Source: Zygnema cylindricum (Eukaryota; Streptophyta; Zygnematophyceae; Zygnematales; Zygnemataceae). From it: a stretch of 22,565 nucleotides of DNA. The notes beneath the pieces were generated by a model, which did no database searches, was not told the origin of the DNA, and saw only the letters and a list, made by a program, of their open reading frames with translations. Both the position numbers and the translations under genes were made by a program. Location of the stretch: the NCBI GenBank assembly GCA_037447655.1, contig JBBHKE010003173.1:133282-155846 (forward strand), written 5' to 3'. Positions 1 to 10,097 of this stretch are shown piece after piece (the first letter of the stretch is position 1; each line of letters begins with the position of its first letter).

Positions 1-346
1 CTATTAAACAAATGGCTATGTGTTGTGATGGTTATCGCTATGTGCCACATGTGGCGGTTAGCGACCAGGTCGTAAAAAATCCCGCTCGCACATATTCGTC
101 CGACAGCCGCGTTTCGACCGTGTGAATGTACGATTTGTGTACGATTTGTCAGATTTTGTACGAAAACTTATATTAGTGTAAGCATGTTTGAGACCGACAT
201 TTTTTTTTTCAAAGATCCAAATTACCATAATCAAACAATTAGAATGTATGATTTTTTCCAAAATTTTCAAATTCTTAAATAGCGTACACCACAGTAATTA
301 TTTGTATACGCTAATGAAACCTACACGCTAATAGCGATTGGCGGTG
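1..346. mobile_element. Right part of a group A TIR element, truncated by the window edge
   Basis: About 90-346 is highly similar to 4197-4459 (shared CACATATTCGTC, CGCGTTTCGAC, CGTACGATTTGTGTAC, TATATTAGTGTAA). It ends with GCTAATAGCGATTGGCGGTG at 346, then TA. The next element starts at 349 with CACCGTG, so the two meet head to head as CGGTGTACACCG. Confidence 0.75.
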
Positions 347-367
347 TACACCGTGTATCGCTATTGG

Positions 368-1316
368 TAGTGTTGTGTATCGGTAAACAAATTATCGCGA
401 TGACACCGATACCGATAGTTATCGGTTGTCGAACGGTCAGCGGTACCAATATATCGGTCCAAGACCAACAAATTCCATATCGGCGATAACTTTAAAAATA
501 TATAGTACGCATACTATAGTACCTTATTATATACTGTATTATACTATTTACATTATATAGCGTGACATGCCACGTATTCGAATCTGTTCGGTAACTATTA
601 AACTGTAATTTTTTACGGGAAACGCAGCACAGAAAACGCTGTCCAGTTAACTGTAAAGCAATTTTACAGCAACGTACGGCGTTGTACCGACAAACTGATG
701 AACATGGAACGGAAAAAGGACGGCGGACACAAAGTACAATGGACACAAAACAACATTCTGCGCGCCGCCAGAATCGAACGGACGACTTGGAATGAGAATA
801 CCGACGGCCAGCGTGAGCGCCGGCATCCCGGAATGGCTCTTTTGGCGGCTTACGCCAAAAAAGCCGACAAATTGACACGTGGCAGGTCTCCAGTGGATCC
901 CAATGAAGAAAGGGACAAAGCCATGGCGTCGGATGTGAAAGGTACATCGTTATATTGTATCCGTACCAAAACCGTACATACCTCATGGCGGATACTGTAC
1001 CTTATGTACTTGTACAACTGTACAATAACAGTGATCTGATTGGTAGACACCTCAGTAGATAGGGGTTGTGAGTAGAGCGCGTCCGGGGAATAAGACGTAC
1101 AGTTCAGTGTACTGACCGTACATTTATGTGTACGGTCAATACATATATCGCCGATAGTTATAGATATCGGTGTTATTGCCGATAAAACCGATAAATATCG
1201 GTTATTCATCGGCAATAATACCGATAGCGATATATCGTACCAATATATCGATTATCGAATACCCGAAAAAAGGTCCATATCGGTTATCGGCAAATCCTTA
1301 CCGATACACAACACTA
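368..1316 (+). mobile_element. Group B TIR element, copy 1
   Basis: Ends in TAGTGTTGTGTATCGGTAA and its inverse, TTACCGATACACAACACTA. Both subterminal zones are packed with CGATA/TATCG motifs, which could be transposase-binding repeats. It is homologous along its length, in reverse orientation, to 8837-9631. The ends look hAT-like, but the 8-bp flanks do not match. A further 19 bp of the common terminus (349-367) precede the left end, so the true outer edge may be 349 with TA flanks. Confidence 0.78.
698..1039 (+). CDS. ORF inside group B element, family unknown
   Basis: A 113-codon frame from ATG at 698. Residues about 18-85 align with a minus-strand frame in the second B copy: shared RAARIERT, DGQRERRH, AAxAKK, LTRG, ERDKA and ASDV. 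A 6-nt indel between copies keeps the frame. However, most aligned codon changes are amino-acid-changing (I count about 18 against 6 silent), near the neutral expectation, so there is no sign of recent selection. It is probably a relic of a once-coding element. I recognise no domain. Confidence 0.3.
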   Translation: MNMERKKDGGHKVQWTQNNILRAARIERTTWNENTDGQRERRHPGMALLAAYAKKADKLTRGRSPVDPNEERDKAMASDVKGTSLYCIRTKTVHTSWRILYLMYLYNCTITVI

Positions 1317-1321
1317 CTGTA

Positions 1322-1524
1322 GCTATTAGGGTTAATAATATTTTCGCCACTTATAACATCTTTTCTCCGTACACTTTTGTCCGATTTTCAGTTTGAGAAC
1401 GCCAATCGAAAGCTGAGAATCTTTACTTTCAATCGCAACCGTCAGATCTATAATCCGACAAGTGTGTACGGAGGATAGATGTTTTAAGAGACGAAACGAG
1501 CATTAACACTAATAGCGAATCGTG
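1322..1524 (-). mobile_element. Group C element, copy 1 (203 bp)
   Basis: On the minus strand it begins CACGATTCGCTATTAGTGTT and ends CCCTAATAGC, bordered by TA at 1525-1526 and 1320-1321. Inner arms CATCTTTTCTCCGTACAC and GTGTGTACGGAGGATAGATG form a second inverted pair. It abuts the B element at its weak end. Confidence 0.75.
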
Positions 1525-1812
1525 TACTGTACTGGTATTATTATTGTATATATTTTTTCACATCAAGTTTTCAAAGTGCACACGTATCTAGTTCCCGCTT
1601 GGAGTGCGTCAATCGGCGGGCGAAAATCTTTTGACATTCGATACCGACCGTCGGATTTAGATCTGACACGTGTTCAGGGGGAAAGAAAGTTTAGACGTCT
1701 ACAAGTACAGGAAAGGCCAAAGAAAACATCGACACAGTAAAAACACAGGACACCGTGAATCGTTATTACTTATTAGAGTAATGAAACTATTTTTGATAGC
1801 GTGTATATATTC

Positions 1813-2277
1813 CATAGTTCAAAAGTAGGTGACCGTACGCCCATACAATATGCCTATTGTATGCAAAACATACAATATGGCCTTAAGAGTTAAGACCCAT
1901 ATTGTATTGGCCGCAAAATGAAATAAAATAGTAACAGGGTTGAGTTAAGCATGGATCGATAGATAATTAAACGCCATGTCTAAATTTGAAAAAAAAAATC
2001 GGACAAAAAAATATTTTTCTGTGAGTTTTGAGCGACTTTTTATTTAAACCGTCAGATTCGGATGATCTGACGGTCGTTGATGAAAGTAACGATCTAAGAA
2101 GATCACATGAAAAGCCCATAACACAATTTACGATAGGACTATCGTCAGATTCGGACGATCGGACGGTCGCTGATGAAAGAAGCGATTTAAGAAGATCACA
2201 TGGAAAGCTCGTAACACAACTTACGCTAAAGGCGGCCTACAAAAGGCCTACCAAAAAACGCCTACTTTTGAACTATG
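1813..2277. mobile_element. Element bounded by 17-bp perfect inverted repeats
   Basis: CATAGTTCAAAAGTAGG at 1813-1829 is inverted exactly at 2261-2277; similarity extends outward (ATATAT). Inside lie two hairpins made of CATACAATAT(GG) at 1842-1863 and 1869-1909 and a 93-bp tandem duplication. A solo common terminus, CACCGTGAATCGTTATTAC, precedes it at 1752. Open frame 2028-2330 comes mainly from the duplication (93 is a multiple of three). Confidence 0.6.
2051..2236 (+). repeat. 93-bp tandem duplication
   Basis: GTCAGATTCGGA(T/C)GATC and GATGAAAG..AAGAAGATCACATG recur with a 93-bp spacing. Differences between the units are mostly amino-acid-changing if read as coding (SDSDD..TV.DE..DLRRSH), so a protein role is not supported. 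Confidence 0.8.
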
Positions 2278-2289
2278 ATATATTCATTC

Positions 2290-3668
2290 TTATTCAGTTA
2301 CGACATACGTGGCTGATTGTAAACCGTTGAAAGTAATAAGCGGTAAAAATATAAAACTAGTTTCATGGATACTATATATATATTTATAGATTTTCTAGAA
2401 TATATATATACTCTAGGTTTAGAAATTAGAGCACCGATATAGTGTCGTTGACGCTAATAAAAAAATAAAATATACGTTGGACTGTGCTGTCCTGTAATGT
2501 ATTTTGACTCGACTCTGCTGACCTGTACGGTTTTTGTCCCCAACAGTACAAAATTGTATTTTGTCGTTTATCGGGTTTAAAAGATGTTGACGGCATTTGC
2601 CTTACAAATACAAACCCAAAAATGCTTAAGTACAGTACAAGGGCGAGAAAACTAACGAACCTTACCTGTACTGCAGTGAAAACCAGGAAGTAATATCGTA
2701 AACACAATGTACAAATAGCGTGGAAAATTTCCGTACATGAACGATGTCTATAATTCTATATATTGCTGTACCGTCAATTTCCGGGATTCAAGTGACGGCC
2801 GGTAAATCCCTTCCACGTGGAGTGCGCACCGCCCATGAACGCCACCAGCAAATAAATATCCGTACATTTTTTGATTATATTGTAAATCTAGTCATACCGT
2901 AGAGGAAAAAGTACTAAATTACAGTTGGTACTTTCTACGAACAATTGACTTTGTATTGACTGTATGACGAGCAAATTGATTGCCTTACATAAATGACAGC
3001 GCATCATTTGTACGTCAGAAACTGTAATTCTAGTAATAATTAAGTGAAGTTATTCTCGCGCTTGCAGGCTCGGCTAGAGTAACGGTCACGCCAGAAATTT
3101 GATTCGGTCCCCTGTTATATTTTACAATGAAACATAAAATAGAAGATTCTTTTGGAAACGTGCCCTGTACGGTTTGATGTTTGGCCCTTTGACCCGAAAA
3201 GTGGCCCAGCGGGAGCCAAGCCTAGCGTGGCAGCTTGACGGCATTTTCAATGCTTTTCCCGTACGACTCGAGATCTCCGTCATTCGAAATCCTGATGGCC
3301 TAATCAAATATTGAAAAATCGATTAGATTCTGTGTAAAATACGACAAATAATTTTAAGCAGCTTCCGGGACTACAAACGTGTCGGCAGCCTGGAGGATTA
3401 TGCCCTTTGGGGCATTAATTTTCGATTACGTACTATACAAAATGAATAGTAAACCAAACTTAGGCGGATTGAGTACCAATTCTGTTATGATTTCATAACC
3501 CAGACGATTTTTTGTCATCATCCGCCAGAAAATTTACCAGAAATTTTAGCATTTTTTAAATATTAAGCGCAGACCGTTTCTCCAACCGAAATGGCCGGCG
3601 AATAAAAGCTCTAGGTTGGGTGACATATGGTATTGCCACGTCGGCTCGGGTTTCTAGTACGCGACCAG
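2290..3668. other. Unassigned GTAC-rich stretch
   Basis: No exon and no paired TIR seen. AT runs at 2370-2412 include a near-palindrome around TATATATATTTATAGA. Several GTAC-containing words (CTGTACGG, CAGTACAA, CCGTACATG) recur. The frame at 3122-3307 shows no family features. Confidence 0.5.
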
Positions 3669-3670
3669 TA

Positions 3671-4754
3671 CACCGCGAATCGATATTAGTGTCAAAGTTT
3701 AAATAGTGTTGAAGAAAATTTACCGTAATTGATACTAATTAAGAATTTGAAATTTTTCAAAAAAAAAGTTCCATTCAAATTTCGGCGTTTATGGTAATTT
3801 GGGAACAGCAAAAATGGAAATATTCACCGTACGATTATATACATTAATATATGCATCCGTACAAAATATTAGAAATCGTAGTCCGTCGTGAATTTAAAAT
3901 ATCCGTACATGCTATACTACACCGTGAATCGGTATTGGCGTAATGGACGCTATTTAAGGTACCTTCTTTTTTCCCCAAATTCTTAAACAGCCATAAATTA
4001 TTCTGTTTTTTCTTTTACGCCATTTAGGGTTCTTTTCCAATTTTTATCATCTAAATAGAGTGTTGTACGGTTGGTGTCAGACCGTACAAAAATGTACCTT
4101 TTTAAGTGAGAAAGTATATTTAATGGGTTTTAGTAACCACGGACGCATGCGAATATGCGCTCTAAAAAGGGGATGCAATCCGGATGTCAAAAATCACGTT
4201 CTCACATATTCGTCTGGCAACCGCGTTTCGACGGTGTGAACGTACGATTTGTGTACAATTTGTCAGATTTTGAACAAAACCTATATTAGTGTAAACAAGT
4301 TTGGGGCGGGTGTTTAATTTTATTTAAATCCAAATTAGTATAAGTAAATATCCAGTATGTATGTTTTTTTTGAAAAAATCCAAATTCTCAATTAGCGTAA
4401 ATAACGGTAATTGTTCCTACACGCTAAAGAAACCTTTACGCGAATAACGATTCATGGTGTAGTTTACGTGTCAAACTAATCCCGTTTATTTGAGCGCACG
4501 TTCCTATGCGTGCGCGTCTGATTTAATTCATTTTTTGTAAATTTTCACTTGAAAAGTTACATTTATGTACGGTCTGACATCGACCGTACACCACACTATT
4601 TATATTCTATTGTACTTTCGGGCTTTACGCTATTTTGAATTTTACCTTAATTAACGTCAAGGAAAAATTAAAATCATGTATCCTATTTGAAAAAAAAAAT
4701 CAAAATATTAAGAACCCAAATTAGTGACTTTGACACTAATAACGATTCGCGGTA
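3671..4754. mobile_element. Group A-related element E, interrupted by another element
   Basis: The left end CACCGCGAATCGATATTAGT and the inverse of the right end share about 26 nt including GTGTCAAAG; TA flanks at 3669-3670 and 4755-4756. It contains the complete insertion 3920-4459. Without that insertion and one TA, E is 542 bp, the group A size, and its interior (TGTACGGTC..GACCGTACA next to AAATAGTGTGG, inverted) is group A-like. Confidence 0.75.
3920..4459 (+). mobile_element. Group A TIR element, nested copy (540 bp)
   Basis: Starts CACCGTGAATCGGTATTGGC, ends GAATAACGATTCATGGTG, with TA at 3918-3919 and 4460-4461. The interior has TTGTACGGTTGG...CCGTACAAAAATGTACC and a right half very like 90-346. 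No transposase frame; non-autonomous. Confidence 0.8.
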
Positions 4755-4756
4755 TA

Positions 4757-6511
4757 CAGTACTTAGGTACGAAATGTACAAAATAAAGTCAATGGATCGT
4801 TCTGAGTAAGGGTATTTTCGCATGTGCTAAAGTTACAGTTATTTTCTGCCGTTTTCCTCCATAACTTCAAAAAAAACGAGAAAATCCGCAGCCGTACCAA
4901 AAAATAGAAATTACCACAGTACAAGTTGCGTTACCCTGAAACTTTATATGTACAGTAGTTTGTCGTCTAGAGTGATACAATTTGTCGTTTAGCGCATTTC
5001 GACACACTTTCGCGTCCTTTCAACACATGTTCAAACTTTACATCAAATCACCTCGCGAGGTGATTTGAAATAAAGTCCAGTAAGGTGAACGAATAGGCAG
5101 ACACTGTCGCACATGTCTATATTTTTCTACATTTTTTATGAGCGGAGTACCAAAAAAAACACACCACGTTTCCAGCCTGTGCGTAATTTTTTGCGTGCGC
5201 TGTGGGCCGTCTCTCTCAAAAACACGTATCTTCACACATAAGGCGTATGAAAAATATTGGCCACTTGTCGGCAAGTGGGAAGACGATAAACGAAACCGCA
5301 AATTCTGTGCGACAGCGAAAGGTATTTTAAGGATTCGACACGTCGACAATGTTCCGTACGGACATTACGAAGTCACAAAAATTGTACAGCGTGCGGAGAA
5401 ACGCCTCAAATTGAAGGCGAGTGGAAGTTTCGCCTCATTTTATGTACCACTTCACCTGTCACAATGTTTCGTACACGTCTACGTAAGTAACTTTTTTATG
5501 TGACAAGTTATTTGCGTTTACATCCGAATGCTCTGAAATCTGTACGAAGAATCTTCGCTAAAAAACAAAGTAGCGAGACTTAAGTTTCGGTTACATGCGA
5601 AAACACCCTTACTACAGTACCATCGTACTTTTGGTGTACTGACCTGTCCGATAGGGAAAAATGACAAAGTAATTTAACGCGAAGTACAAGACGTTATATT
5701 TCCGTACTGTAATGTAATTTCTTGTACTTCTGTACAATTTAATAGCCGGCTCAGGACGGCGGGAAGCGCTCAATCCTAAAACTTTTCGTCAAGCAAGTCT
5801 GCCTGTAAAATATCAAACCCTAATTCCAGTATCGGAAGGTACAGTACATGTATTTTCCAGAATAGACGGTTCGTATTTATTTAAAATAAATTACGCTTGT
5901 TAATACCGTCCAATCATTGGACCCGAAGCATAATAACAGGTAACCGTTCGATCCTATCGGAAACAATTTCCAGGGACCATCGGACTTATCAAAGAGACCA
6001 CAGGGTACAGTTATCATCATTTCACTAACGACAACTGTACCGTAACGGCATGTATTTGGGCCATAGACGCATGCGTTTGATTTTGTCAAAAGGTTCAGTA
6101 AAAGACAAAACAATCTGCAGATCACAGACTGTGATCTCCAGTTCTCCTCTGTGTACTCTTGCTCAAATTTTGTTTTTTTGTCTTAAAGTCTGAGCCCGAA
6201 ATAAAGGTATTTGTACGGTCCAGCCATTCAGGACGTCCGACAGGTTTGCCATGTGCGGTTCTATGCACGGTTAGGGATAGTATATCTGTCAGATGCCGAT
6301 TTCAGCGTCATTCGTGACGCCTTTGTGTCGGGTAGGTCGGCGTGGATACCCTGAAAAGCAAAACGTCAAAAAATCGGAGGAAACGCCAAAAATATGTCAA
6401 CAACGATCATTCTTTCAGCTCCAGGACTTGAGGAGCCAGTAGAATGTGCCTATTGGTGACGAAAGAATCGAGGACAAAAGACCTGTCGTACGGTGAAGCA
6501 ACAGGGGACAG
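4757..6511. other. Unassigned stretch with an orphan reading frame
   Basis: The only long plus frame is 5138-5503 (121 codons, including ILRIRHVDNVPYGHYEVTK and VQRAEKRLKLK). It shows no domain I recognise and overlaps a minus frame of similar length. It ends near TACGTAAGTA, which could be a donor. GTAC words are frequent. Evidence for a gene is insufficient. Confidence 0.35.
5043..5068. repeat. 26-bp perfect palindrome
   Basis: TCAAATCACCTCG followed directly by its reverse complement, with no loop. It would extrude as a cruciform or bind a symmetric dimeric protein. It lies in a stretch (4757-6510) with no paired TIRs. Confidence 0.95.
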
Positions 6512-6513
6512 TA

Positions 6514-6710
6514 CACCGTGTATCGTTATTAGCGTTTTAATGTTTTTTACTTTTTTTTTTCAGCTTCTCTTCCTGCATCCTTGTCGTTATAAATCTGACG
6601 GTTCCGATTGAAGGAAAAAACCTAACCTTCCGATTGGCCGTCTGTCTTCGAAAATTGAACATGTGTGTACGGATAAAAGCTGTTTGAATTGCGAAAAACC
6701 ATTTAAACGC
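6514..6710 (+). mobile_element. Group C element, copy 2 (197 bp)
   Basis: Starts CACCGTGTATCGTTATTAGC after TA, ends TTTAAACGC directly before TA and element A at 6713. It shares ATCTGACGGTT(C)CGATTGAA and GTGTGTACGG with the other C copies. Confidence 0.75.
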
Positions 6711-6712
6711 TA

Positions 6713-7231
6713 CACAGTGAATCGCTATTAGCGTGTTGAATGCTAATTGAGGTACCCTGTTTTTTTCGGCAAATTCTCAAATAGAATTAAACATTCTATA
6801 TGTTTCTACACGTTATTTGAGGTAGCCCATTAAATAGGATTCATGACTCTAATATGGTTCAAACATAAATAGTGTGGTGTACGGTCTGTCATAGCCGTAC
6901 TTTTTTGTACTTTTTCAAGTATAAAAGTACAGAAAAGATATTCACGCTGTCCCGTAGTCGCGCTAACATGTGATTGCGTAAATATTTTCCGGCATTCGCG
7001 GATGTCAAAAAAACGCGACGGCGTACGATTTGAACAATTTCCTACATGCACATAGTTTAGTGTGGAGATATTCTGCACCGAAAATTTTTACAAAGCAGTT
7101 TACAAATTAGAGTATACGAAAAATTAGAATAAAAATTATTTCCAAAAAAAACGACATTCCGAATTAGCGTAAATAACGCTAATTGTTTCATTACGCTATC
7201 TATTTCATTACGCTAATAGCGATTCACGGTG
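6713..7231 (+). mobile_element. Group A TIR element (519 bp)
   Basis: Starts CACAGTGAATCGCTATTAGC, ends CTAATAGCGATTCACGGTG; TA at 6711-6712 and 7232-7233. The interior AATAGTGTGGTGTACGGTC and CGTACGATTTG blocks match the copy at 3920-4459. Non-coding. Confidence 0.82.
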
Positions 7232-7265
7232 TAATAACGAAGCGATACACGGTTAGTGAACAGTA

Positions 7266-7478
7266 CAGCGTGAATCCCTAATAGTGTTGATGTTTTTTTC
7301 GTCACTTAAAAGTTAAAACATCTTTTCTCCGTACAAACATGTCGGATTGTGGATCTGACGGTTTCGATTGAAAGGTAAAATTCTCAGCTTCTTATTGGAG
7401 GTTTCAAATGAAAATCGGACGAGTGTGTACGGGGAAAAGAGGTTGTAAGTGGAGGCAAAAAAAATTAAGACTAATAGC
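7266..7478 (+). mobile_element. Group C element, copy 3 (213 bp)
   Basis: Starts CAGCGTGAATCCCTAATAG after TA and ends AAGACTAATAGC at the TA shared with element D. Inner arms AACATCTTTTCTCCGTACA and GTGTGTACGGGGAAAAG are inverted. The outer right end lacks the usual GATTCACGGTG, as in the other C copies. Confidence 0.78.
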
Positions 7479-7480
7479 TA

Positions 7481-8097
7481 CACCGCGAATCGTAATTAGA
7501 GTAATGAAAAAATTAGAGTAACAAAACCAAAAAAAACAATTAAAGTAATGAACTCTAGTTTATGTAATATAACTTTTTTACAGAGGAAGTTTACTCTAAT
7601 TTATTTAAGTACTCTATATTGGGTTATGTCGGCAATAAATATCCGCGCTGAAATTATAAACACTAAATTACGTAAATTTACAAAACCTGTCAGTCCGTAT
7701 AGTTATGACGTCATTATGACGCTAGTATTATTTGTCGCGCTGAATGTCGGTTAATGTTCACACTGACGACGATACTGTCGACGGACGAGAGTTATGCGAA
7801 CGGCTTTTTTTTTGATGTGATTGATTTTTCGTTTAGTGCGATTTCACGTGCGAGCGCGATTGTATTAAATCATTATTTGTACCTTTTTACTTAAAAAAAT
7901 ACAATTTTGCACGGTCGAACGTCGTCCGTATTCCACACTATTTAAAAAGAACCTATATTACAATTTTGTTACGCTAATTAAACTTACCTAAATTAGAATA
8001 ATGAAAAAATTAGAATCGTTTACTCTATTTGATGTAATAGAGTCGAAATTTCAAGCGACCGAATTAGAGTAATTTACTCTAATTACGATTCGCGGTG
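7481..8097 (+). mobile_element. TIR element D (617 bp) with perfect 24-bp ends
   Basis: The left end CACCGCGAATCGTAATTAGA, extended to 24 nt, is matched exactly by the inverted right end; TA at 7479-7480 and 8098-8099. Perfect ends suggest a recent insertion compared with its neighbours. The interior carries inverted group A motifs (TTTGTACCTTTTTACTT, CACACTATTTA). The 68-codon frame at 7548-7754 is not convincing. Confidence 0.88.
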
Positions 8098-8250
8098 TAG
8101 TGTTGGGTATCGGATAAATTCATATCGCGATAATCTCGATATTCGATATATTGAATATCGATCGAGCAGGATTCTCGATATATCGTACCGAGACCAACAT
8201 AAATCATCGCGATATATAGTATTTTTTAAATTTTTATTTTTTATTTTTTT
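8098..8250 (+). mobile_element. Solo left end of a group B element
   Basis: TAGTGTTGGGTATCGGATAA follows element D directly and leads into CGATA-rich sequence (ATCGCGATAATCTCGATATT) as in the B copies. No matching right end was found before 8836, so it is a fragment or a diverged relative. Confidence 0.55.
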
Positions 8251-8409
8251 ATATAATATGTTATTTTAGCGAAAAAGTCAAATTGTCTAATACGCCACGT
8301 ACGCCGTGATTTTCGTTCCGTGACTTAAATGTAGACGCCGCAAAATGTAACCGACAAAAAAGTACTAATTCTGAAATTGTAATGATTAATTATTTGGGGT
8401 ATGGTTACA

Positions 8410-8465
8410 CGAGGAGGTCTCTGTAATAGTACGGACAGCAAAATTTATGTATTACAGAGGCCTCG
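8410..8465. repeat. Hairpin with 10-bp perfect inner stem
   Basis: CTCTGTAATA at 8419-8428 pairs with TATTACAGAG at 8450-8459; outside a small bulge CGAGG pairs with CCTCG. Between 8250 and 8760 there is otherwise only an orphan plus frame at 8518-8787 with no family features. Confidence 0.75.
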
Positions 8466-8764
8466 GGTACATCGCGTATCTTTTGTCAAAAAGTTTTACA
8501 TACGTGTTCTGATATGAGTGGTTCCACGTAAGCTGACTACCAAATCTCAAAAATCATCGAATATCTGGAAACCGACCTTTTTCGTCTGGAAAATCGTACC
8601 TGCGTATGACGTACGTGTACTTCACAAGTGTACCTCGTCAATGTACCTCAGAGATCTCCTTCACTCTGCTGACTTTCAGGAAAAAACCGTATTTCTTTCC
8701 GGCAAAGATTGTACGGTCACTTTGTCCGATGATAAATTAGTATCATGGTGTACCCGAAAAAACA

Positions 8765-8836
8765 CAATTTACCGTAAAGTACGCTAATTGTTTCATTACG
8801 CTATATTTTTTATTACGCTAATAGCGATTCACGGTG
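8765..8836 (+). mobile_element. Right-end fragment of a group A element
   Basis: ACGCTAATTGTTTCATTACG and CTAATAGCGATTCACGGTG match the right end of the copy at 6713-7231 almost exactly. The left part is absent or unrecognisable. It abuts group B copy 2 through TA at 8837-8838. Confidence 0.75.
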
Positions 8837-9631
8837 TAGTGTTGTGTATCGGTAAGGATTTTCCGATAACCGATATGGGCCATTTTTCGGGGACCCGATA
8901 ATCGATATATTGGTACAATATATCGCTATCGGTCTTATCGCCGATACTTATCGGCGATAATACCGATAACGATAACTGTCGGCGATAACTATACGAACCG
9001 TACAGATAAATGTACGGCTTGTACACTCATATGTACGTCTTATTCCCCCGACAGTAGCCGGCATAATGTATGTACGGCTTTAGTACAGCTCCAGTTAAAG
9101 CGATGTACCTTCCACATCCGACGCCGTGGCTTTGTCCCTTTCTTTTTTGAGATCCACTAAAAACTTGCCACGTGTCAATCCGTCGACTTTTTTGGCCAAA
9201 GCCGCCAAAAAAGCCATTCTGAGATGTCGGCGCTCACGCTGACCGTCCGCTCTTATTTTATCATTGAATATCGTCCGTTCGATTCTAGCCGCGCGCATAA
9301 TGTTATTCTGCATGCGTTGTACTTTGAGTCCGCCGTCTTTTTACCGTTTCATGATAATCAGTTTATCGGTACAATTTCGTACATTCCCGTCAAATTTATG
9401 TGTAGTTAACCGCCCAAAAAGTACTACAAAGTGCAACGTATTTTTTCGTCAAATTCCGTACATTTCCCGTAAAAAGCCGTACATTTCACGGACAGAAAGT
9501 ATTCCGGACAGAAAGCATTCCGGACAGAAAGTACAGAAAGTACAAATATATCGGGACCGCTGACCGTTCGATAACAATAACTATCGGTATCGGTGTTATC
9601 GCGATAAGTTTTTTACCGATACACAACACTA
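8837..9631 (-). mobile_element. Group B TIR element, copy 2
   Basis: Ends TAGTGTTGTGTATCGGTAA and its inverse; homologous end to end with 368-1316 in reverse, including the CGATA-rich zones and the block around ACGTCTTATTCCCC. The common terminus CTAATAACGATACACTGTG plus TA (9632-9652) follows the right end, just as 349-367 does in copy 1, so the outer edge is probably 9650. Confidence 0.8.
9095..9352 (-). pseudogene. Degraded copy of the group B ORF
   Basis: Homologous to the frame at 698-1039. The cognate ATG at 9352 is followed by a stop after two codons (ATG AAA CGG TAA). The rest stays open from an internal ATG at 9313 to TAA at 9095 (NNIMRAARIERT, DGQRERRH, LTRGKF, ERDKATASDV). It has two extra codons relative to copy 1. 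Confidence 0.5.
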
Positions 9632-9659
9632 CTAATAACGATACACTGTGTAGTGATCC

Positions 9660-10097
9660 TTCGAGTAATACGGACACGGTTGCGTATCAATCCGCATCCG
9701 AGCTTGCTGCATCGGATTACCAATTACCTTTGACGATTTAAATTGGGCGATTCGCCATACAGTGTGACGGAACCGTTATTTCGGTGCGATGTGGGTCGAA
9801 GAAGTAGCGATGTGACGATAAAAATATGAAATATCGGTGCGTCGTGACAATTTTTACTTCAATTATAAACGATGTGTCGATGATTCCTTGAAATGTTTTA
9901 TTAAAGTGGAGAAAAAATAATTCGACGATAATAGTGATGCATGGTATAGCGAAATGCATAGGTAAGGTTATAATTTTCAAAAGGCTATTTTTAAGCTTAT
10001 TTTAGAGATTCGTGTGCGTACGAAACGGGTAAAGCGTTAAATGTTAGGTTTCCACGACAATATTAAGAGTTCAGTGGGGTTAATCTTTTGTGAACAT
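9660..10097. other. Boundary stretch between the TIR mosaic and the retroelement
   Basis: No gene or paired repeat seen. Here the dense GTAC and CGATA words of the left side thin out. CGATGTG-type words recur (9786-9880). Confidence 0.45.

Noticed and set aside
492-986. 164-codon minus frame overlapping the group B ORF
   Set aside because: Shadow of the plus-strand frame; not conserved in the second B copy.
368-1316. Group B as a proven hAT transposon
   Set aside because: The TAGTG..CACTA ends fit, but no 8-bp target duplication matches and the ORF has no hAT domain.
5138-5503. 121-codon plus-strand frame
   Set aside because: No recognisable family; an equally long minus frame overlaps it. 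Kept only as a note in the unassigned stretch.
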